From assembly GCA_024643725.1 (NCBI GenBank), contig JAHEMJ010000015.1:1-64000 (forward strand): DNA of 64,000 nt, in the 5' to 3' direction. The notes beneath the pieces were generated by a model that searched no databases, was not told the origin of the DNA, and saw only the letters and a list, made by a program, of their open reading frames with translations. The DNA is from Crocinitomicaceae bacterium. Lineage in GTDB: Bacteria; Bacteroidota; Bacteroidia; Flavobacteriales_D; Crocinitomicaceae. Each line of letters starts with the position of its first letter. The first letter of the stretch is position 1. Below are positions 59,435-64,000 of the stretch, piece after piece. A program made the position numbers and the translations under genes.

Positions 59435-60848
59435 CGAAATACCGAAAACTATGAGCGAGCAGGATGAAGCATTCCGAGATCGGATTGCTACCGTGAATGA
59501 AAAAGGAAGAAGAATATGGATTTTTCCTAAAAAGCCGGTTGGATCTTATTACAATAAGCGAAAGATCTTAAGTTACTTTCTACTCGCACTTTTATTCGGT
59601 GGTCCACACATTCGCATTGGATCAGAACCTTTTTTGATGATGAACATCATTGACCGAAAATTCATCCTATTCGGTCAAGTATTTTGGCCACAGGACATGT
59701 ACCTCTTCGCCATCTTGTTCATTATCGGAATTGTGTTTATCATTTTCTTCACCATTATTTTCGGTCGTCTTTTTTGTGGATGGGTATGTCCACAAACCAT
59801 TTTCATGGAAATGTTGTTTCGACGCATTGAATATTGGATTGATGGTGACTGGACCGAGCAAAAGCGCTTAACGAATAGTCCTTGGACTCGAGAAAAAATT
59901 CTTAAACGTGTTTCAAAACATGTCATTTTCTGGTGGATTTCTTTTCTGATCGCAAACACCTTCCTAGCGTACATCATTGGATCGGATATGCTATGGAAAA
60001 TTCAAACGGATCCTTTGGGAAAACACCTGGGTGGATTTATTGCCATCATCATTTTTACCTATGTGTTTTATGGCGTTTTTGCTTTTCTGCGCGAGCAAGT
60101 GTGCACGACCATTTGTCCTTATGGACGCTTGCAAGGTGTACTATTAGATCAAAATACAATGGTTGTTGCCTATGATGAGGTCAAAGGAGAAACCCGCGCG
60201 AAAATTCACAAAGGAGAAAATCGCAAATCCGTTGGAAAAGGCGATTGCATCGATTGCAAACAGTGCATTCATGTTTGTCCGACAGGAATTGACATCCGTA
60301 ATGGAACACAATTAGAGTGCATCAATTGCACCGCGTGTATCGATGCTTGTGATCATATGATGGAATCGGTTGGACATGACAAAGGATTGATTCGCTTCGT
60401 CTCCGAAAATGGCATTAAAGACCGTACACCTTTTCAATGGACCAAACGAGTGAAAGCGTACAGTTTCCTTTTGATTGGATTATTGGTGACTTTGACGGTA
60501 TTATTGCTTACTCGAAAATCCTTCGAAACCAATGTGACCAGACAGCGTGGATCGACCTTTCAAGTGGATGAACGTGGACTCGTTTCCAATGTCTTTGAAG
60601 TCAGAATGTTGAATAAAACACATGATACCTATGCCATTCGATTTAAGTCCGATGATCCATCCGCAGAAATCGAATTAGTGGGTGAAGATATTGTCCTGAA
60701 AAGTGAATCAAAAGAGAAGGCTTTGATTGTGGTGAAAATGCCGAATGCATCCTTAGAAAACGGAATGAAAAAATTTAAAATCCATATTTTTGGTAACGGA
60801 CACGAAATCGAAGTGATTCAGACCAAATTCATTGGCCCAATGCTATAG
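59424..60848 (+). CDS. ccoG: Cbb3 oxidase accessory protein CcoG (FixG)
   Basis: CcoG is a membrane-bound iron-sulfur protein that reduces copper during cbb3 assembly. The sequence shows WIFPKKPVGSYYNKRKILSY at the start, several helices, CGWVCPQTIFMEMLFR and CTTICPYGRLQGVLLDQ, two ferredoxin-like clusters in CIDCKQCIHVCPTG and CINCTACIDACDHMM, and a C-terminal Ig-like domain (about 375-474). Length (474 residues) fits. It overlaps ccoP by 11 bp and precedes ccoH by 3 bp. Confidence 0.92.
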   Translation: MRNDEIPKTMSEQDEAFRDRIATVNEKGRRIWIFPKKPVGSYYNKRKILSYFLLALLFGGPHIRIGSEPFLMMNIIDRKFILFGQVFWPQDMYLFAILFIIGIVFIIFFTIIFGRLFCGWVCPQTIFMEMLFRRIEYWIDGDWTEQKRLTNSPWTREKILKRVSKHVIFWWISFLIANTFLAYIIGSDMLWKIQTDPLGKHLGGFIAIIIFTYVFYGVFAFLREQVCTTICPYGRLQGVLLDQNTMVVAYDEVKGETRAKIHKGENRKSVGKGDCIDCKQCIHVCPTGIDIRNGTQLECINCTACIDACDHMMESVGHDKGLIRFVSENGIKDRTPFQWTKRVKAYSFLLIGLLVTLTVLLLTRKSFETNVTRQRGSTFQVDERGLVSNVFEVRMLNKTHDTYAIRFKSDDPSAEIELVGEDIVLKSESKEKALIVVKMPNASLENGMKKFKIHIFGNGHEIEVIQTKFIGPML

Positions 60849-60851
60849 GTT

Positions 60852-61274
60852 ATGAAATTTAGAAACGGAATTATTATTGCCATGATTGCATTTGTGGCGT
60901 TCATTGTAACGATGGCACTCGTCATTAATTCAAAGAAATCAGAACTCATTAGTGAAGACTATTACATCCAGGAAAAGTCTTTTAATGCGGACTTTGATGC
61001 ACAACAACGATCAGCGGACATGAAAAATCCCATCAAACTCATACAAGAGGCAAATGGCATTCGCTTCGTCAATCAATCTAAGCTGAACATTCAAAAAATA
61101 GATTTGTCCTTTGTCCTCATGAATGATGGAGGAGCAGACTTTTCTCTTAAACATTACAACGTAAACGACCTGATTACAAAAGATAATTTCACTCAGGGAA
61201 TGTATGAAATTCAAATGCGTTATTCCGCAAATAAACTTCCTTACATGCAAGTTGTTACTTGGCAATACAAATGA
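60852..61274 (+). CDS. ccoH: Cbb3 oxidase assembly protein CcoH/FixH
   Basis: This 140-residue protein has one N-terminal membrane helix (about 7-25; IIIAMIAFVAFIVTMALVI) and a strand-rich periplasmic domain, the layout of FixH/CcoH. The segment DYYIQEKSFNADFDAQQRS matches the family block after the helix. CcoH stabilises early assembly intermediates. It overlaps the TauE/UreH-like gene by ATGA (61271-61274). Confidence 0.85.
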   Translation: MKFRNGIIIAMIAFVAFIVTMALVINSKKSELISEDYYIQEKSFNADFDAQQRSADMKNPIKLIQEANGIRFVNQSKLNIQKIDLSFVLMNDGGADFSLKHYNVNDLITKDNFTQGMYEIQMRYSANKLPYMQVVTWQYK

Positions 61275-62005
61275 CCTCACTACTAATTTTTGGATTTTTA
61301 ATCGGCCTCGCTTCCAATTTCCATTGCATTGGCATGTGTGGGCCATTGGCCTTTGCCATGCCGATAGATCGATCCAGTACACTAAAAAGTGTGTTAGGGG
61401 TACTTAAATACAATCTTGGGCGTATTTTTAGTTATAGTTTTCTTGGGATGCTCGTTGGAATGTTCGGGATGAGCATTCAACTATTTAGTACCATGCAATG
61501 GTTAAGTATCCTCTGTGGATTCATCATCCTTCTTATGGCTTGGTCTAGTCAAGTGGAAAATTGGTCCTTTCTCGGTAAATGGACAAAACTCATGAGTTCC
61601 TTCGTACAATCCATTTTCGTGAAAACAAAAGAATTGCCACTCGCGTATCGTTCCTTCAGCTTTGGACTAGCGAATGGACTTTTACCATGTGGATTGGTGT
61701 ATGTTGGATTAACGAATGCGCTAGGGACAACTAGTATTTTAAATTCTACTTTAGCGATGACGGCATTTGGACTAGGCACACTTCCAGCCATGTTTTTCAT
61801 GCCACTCATTGCAAAGAGTAAATGGAAAGTGAGGATTCCAAAAATCGTTATTTCCATTGCTTTAAGCCTCATTGGACTTTTAACGATTGTCCGAGGAATG
61901 AATCTCGGTATTCCTTACCTAAGTCCAAAAATCAAACTTGAAATTCCTGCACGACATGTACAACCTACGATGCAATGTTGCGAGGAAAGTTGTTCGACAA
62001 AATAA
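61271..62005 (+). CDS. Sulfite exporter TauE/SafE or UreH-like membrane protein of the cbb3 cluster
   Basis: This 244-residue protein has six hydrophobic helices and the UreH/DsbD-like transmembrane pattern, with FHCIGMCGPLAFAMP near the start and GLANGLLPCGLVYVGL in the second half. The paired Cys in the first motif and a C-terminal QCCEESC suggest metal or thiol handling, plausibly copper supply to the oxidase. Members of this kind regularly close cbb3 clusters in Bacteroidota. The start is ATG 61271, overlapping the ccoH stop; an upstream TTG is possible. A terminator follows about 75 bp after the stop. Confidence 0.8.
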   Translation: MTSLLIFGFLIGLASNFHCIGMCGPLAFAMPIDRSSTLKSVLGVLKYNLGRIFSYSFLGMLVGMFGMSIQLFSTMQWLSILCGFIILLMAWSSQVENWSFLGKWTKLMSSFVQSIFVKTKELPLAYRSFSFGLANGLLPCGLVYVGLTNALGTTSILNSTLAMTAFGLGTLPAMFFMPLIAKSKWKVRIPKIVISIALSLIGLLTIVRGMNLGIPYLSPKIKLEIPARHVQPTMQCCEESCSTK

Positions 62006-62079
62006 GTGCGAATCAAATCGTTTCGTGTTTCATATCGATTCATTCAAATAAACACTTTCTAAATTTATGGGACAAAAAA

Positions 62080-62103
62080 AAGGCGACTAGAAGTCGCCTT
62101 TTA
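62080..62103. terminator. Bidirectional rho-independent terminator
   Basis: AAGGCGACT (62080-62088) pairs with AGTCGCCTT (62092-62100) around AGA, preceded by an A-run and followed by a T-run. It ends the cbb3 cluster and the convergent T9SS cargo gene. Confidence 0.85.
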
Positions 62104-62119
62104 CTTATTATCAATTGTC

Positions 62120-64000
62120 TTACATTTTGATGAATTTCACAGATTCAGTTTGTTTTCCTGAATTGAATTTCACGATGTACGTTCCATTCGCTAAGTTATC
62201 CCCTTCAATTTCGATTGAATTCGTTCCTTCGTTCATTGATTTTCTAACTGATTTCACCAAACGTCCAGTGATTGAATACACTTGAATTTCCACCATTCCA
62301 GCATTTGCCAATTCAAACGTTACAGTTGTATTGTCACGTGTTGGATTTGGATACGTTTTCAATTTGCTATCAAATTTACCTGTCGCTCCAGCGCCATTTT
62401 CGTTTACGCCTAAGAATGCCGTTGTTCTCCAGATTCCACGTCCAAATGTACCTAAGTAGATTTCACCCGGACGATCATTTCCTTCGTCAAACGTTCTCCA
62501 TGACTGACGTACTTCGTACACTGGTGTTCCTTCGAAGCCAGTAGATGAATTCTCCCAAGAAGCTCCACCATTTGTAGAAATAAATGCACCATTAGACGTT
62601 CCAACAACAATCACATCAGAATTGTTACGGTCGATGATACCATCATAACAAGCCACACCTGGATTCGTAATCGATGTCAATGCGGTAAATGTTGGTGTTG
62701 ATGCATTGGCATTCAACGAACGTTTATTTGTTCCACCAAATCCAGCGAAACAGATAATGTCATTTCCATTACTTGGATTCACAGCGATTCCTTCATAACT
62801 AGCGGTTGTAATTTTCGTTGCCGTCGTGAACGATGGTGTCGTAGAGGTACTTCCTGAGGTAATGTATCCAACTTTCGTTAAGAAGTTAGGATCACTTGTA
62901 TACGCAGAACCTAAATTATCAATTCGCCATACACCATTTCCTGCACTTACATAACAGTGATTAAGGTCTTTAGAGAATTCAACATCAATTGAGTTGAACA
63001 ATCCACCGCCAATTCCTCTTGCGACACATACCCATTGAGGATTCGTTACCGCCAAACGAAGTGCATTTCTTGTACCCCAAAGTTCTCCATTATTTGCATT
63101 TACATACACTAAGAACCAAGATTGGTATGGATCCTGAACGCGAACAGTGTCCCAAGCTACATTGTAGATAACGGTATCCGTTCCCATCGCAACTGTTTCA
63201 CCCGTCGCAGCATTTAACCCATAGTTTACATTTCCAACGGTTAAAGATGGGTCGTAAACCAGTGTATCATCAAAATACAACGCAGTTGGTGTAACATACG
63301 TAATGGAATCTCCTGATGACATAGAAGGCACACGAATAATAGATCCAGAAGTGTAAGTTTTAGTTGGAATTAATGTCACTGAATCTTGTGAGTTCAAGTC
63401 ATAATATTCCGCCAAGAAAATCTCAGAGTGGAATGGGTGATTTGCACTTCCATCTGTTCCTGCTGCATCATACGACGCAGGAAGGGTTGGAACAAAGCTT
63501 GAAAATGTTTGTCCTTTATCTCCAGAACGAGAAATAGAGTTGTAATAAACAGTGGAGAACATCACACGTGGATTGAAGTAAGAAATCTCACATTCGAATC
63601 CATCACCACCATTTACTTGACTAAATTCTTGCGGTGTATTTAAACTAAAGTCGTTGTAAAGTGTCCCATTATCTTGAGCTCCACCCATTACCGCTCCTGT
63701 GCGGTCAAATGCGATTCCGTAGAATTGAGTAACATTATATCCTCTATTCGAAGGATGCCATGTTTGACCAAGATTTGAAGTAACACCAATTCCACCGTCA
63801 TTACCAATGTAAAAACGATTGTTTGCGTCCCATTTCATTTCGTGGTTGTCCGCATGGGCGTAAATTGGAGAGTTTGGTGACGCAAACCATTGACTGATTT
63901 TCTCAAATCCACCTTGAGGAGGATTATTCACCATTTGTTTCCATTTCCAAATATCAATTCCACCGATTAAAATCATTTCTGGATCATTCGGAACAACCGT
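62120..64000 (-). CDS. Secreted beta-propeller protein with T9SS type A sorting domain, 5' end outside window
   Basis: The frame is open to the window edge on the minus strand, so the N-terminus lies beyond 64000. The visible part shows sortilin/BNR-like propeller blades: NNRFYIGNDGGIGVTSNLGQTW, DRTGAVMGGAQDNGTLY, GTSNGAFISTNGGASWENS and YLGTFGRGIWRT. The Asp-box-like S-x-D-x-G-x-x-W pattern is present in several blades. The last 80 residues are a T9SS type A sorting domain (KTYPNPTRDNTTV, ending SVKFIKM). It is likely a surface or secreted adhesin or hydrolase. No catalytic residues can be named. Confidence 0.8.
   Translation of the reverse strand, partial: TVVPNDPEMILIGGIDIWKWKQMVNNPPQGGFEKISQWFASPNSPIYAHADNHEMKWDANNRFYIGNDGGIGVTSNLGQTWHPSNRGYNVTQFYGIAFDRTGAVMGGAQDNGTLYNDFSLNTPQEFSQVNGGDGFECEISYFNPRVMFSTVYYNSISRSGDKGQTFSSFVPTLPASYDAAGTDGSANHPFHSEIFLAEYYDLNSQDSVTLIPTKTYTSGSIIRVPSMSSGDSITYVTPTALYFDDTLVYDPSLTVGNVNYGLNAATGETVAMGTDTVIYNVAWDTVRVQDPYQSWFLVYVNANNGELWGTRNALRLAVTNPQWVCVARGIGGGLFNSIDVEFSKDLNHCYVSAGNGVWRIDNLGSAYTSDPNFLTKVGYITSGSTSTTPSFTTATKITTASYEGIAVNPSNGNDIICFAGFGGTNKRSLNANASTPTFTALTSITNPGVACYDGIIDRNNSDVIVVGTSNGAFISTNGGASWENSSTGFEGTPVYEVRQSWRTFDEGNDRPGEIYLGTFGRGIWRTTAFLGVNENGAGATGKFDSKLKTYPNPTRDNTTVTFELANAGMVEIQVYSITGRLVKSVRKSMNEGTNSIEIEGDNLANGTYIVKFNSGKQTESVKFIKM

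Noticed and set aside
1..64000. CRISPR arrays, tRNA, rRNA or insertion sequences
   Set aside because: No regularly spaced repeats, cloverleaf-like sequence, rRNA text or transposase motifs were found.

Overview
The window looks like chromosomal DNA from a Bacteroidota bacterium of the Flavobacteriia, most plausibly a Fluviicola-like Crocinitomicaceae (inference, not a match to a reference). Supporting signs are several type IX secretion (T9SS) cargo proteins with C-terminal sorting domains, a PorP/SprF-like protein, a fused CcoN/CcoO cbb3 oxidase, DUF4301, Bacteroidota-type -7 promoter elements (TAnnTTTG), weak ribosome binding sites and many TTG/GTG-initiated or overlapping genes. No tRNA, rRNA, CRISPR array or insertion sequence was recognised.

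Region 1 (about 1-8600) is an AT-rich accessory island. It starts with a displaced Rhs tip carrying an NlpC/P60-like cysteine peptidase toxin and a membrane-anchored candidate immunity protein. It continues with a TIGR04141/DUF6119-like protein, a 5'-truncated zinc-ribbon nuclease, a HEPN-motif protein, an attC-like inverted repeat, and a large protein combining a restriction-endonuclease-like N-terminus with a PIN-like C-terminus. A near-identical 16-bp sequence lies at each edge (93-108 and 8511-8526). This is the best candidate for an undescribed defence or conflict system.

Region 2 (8620-20570) holds an old-yellow-enzyme oxidoreductase, a membrane-anchored protein of unknown function, an outer-membrane barrel, and a same-strand run of secreted proteins: arylsulfotransferase-like, CBM-like and CotH-like, then a long Ig/PKD protein. 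Three end in clear T9SS type A sorting domains and the CBM-like one in a similar tail.

Region 3 (20643-45618) mixes housekeeping genes (rluF, heme A synthase ctaA, purB, an M1 aminopeptidase, recQ, an Nfu-type iron-sulfur scaffold, mdh) with four ECF sigma factor genes. Each sigma gene is followed by a single-pass membrane protein of anti-sigma layout, and the periplasmic parts of these four partners are strikingly different.

Region 4 (45669-50894) contains mutL, two tandem rhomboid proteases, an EEP-family phosphatase/nuclease and a GATase in a tight same-strand run.

Region 5 (50895-62103) is a microaerobic respiration block: a Crp/Fnr regulator divergent from hemN, followed by the copper ATPase ccoI, the small ccoS, ccoNO, ccoQ, ccoP, ccoG, ccoH and a TauE/UreH-like membrane protein. 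TGA-N6-TCA palindromes lie between the regulator and hemN, centred 41-42 bases upstream of the predicted hemN start, and just upstream of ccoS. They suggest that the regulator controls itself, heme synthesis and oxidase assembly. The window ends inside another T9SS cargo protein.
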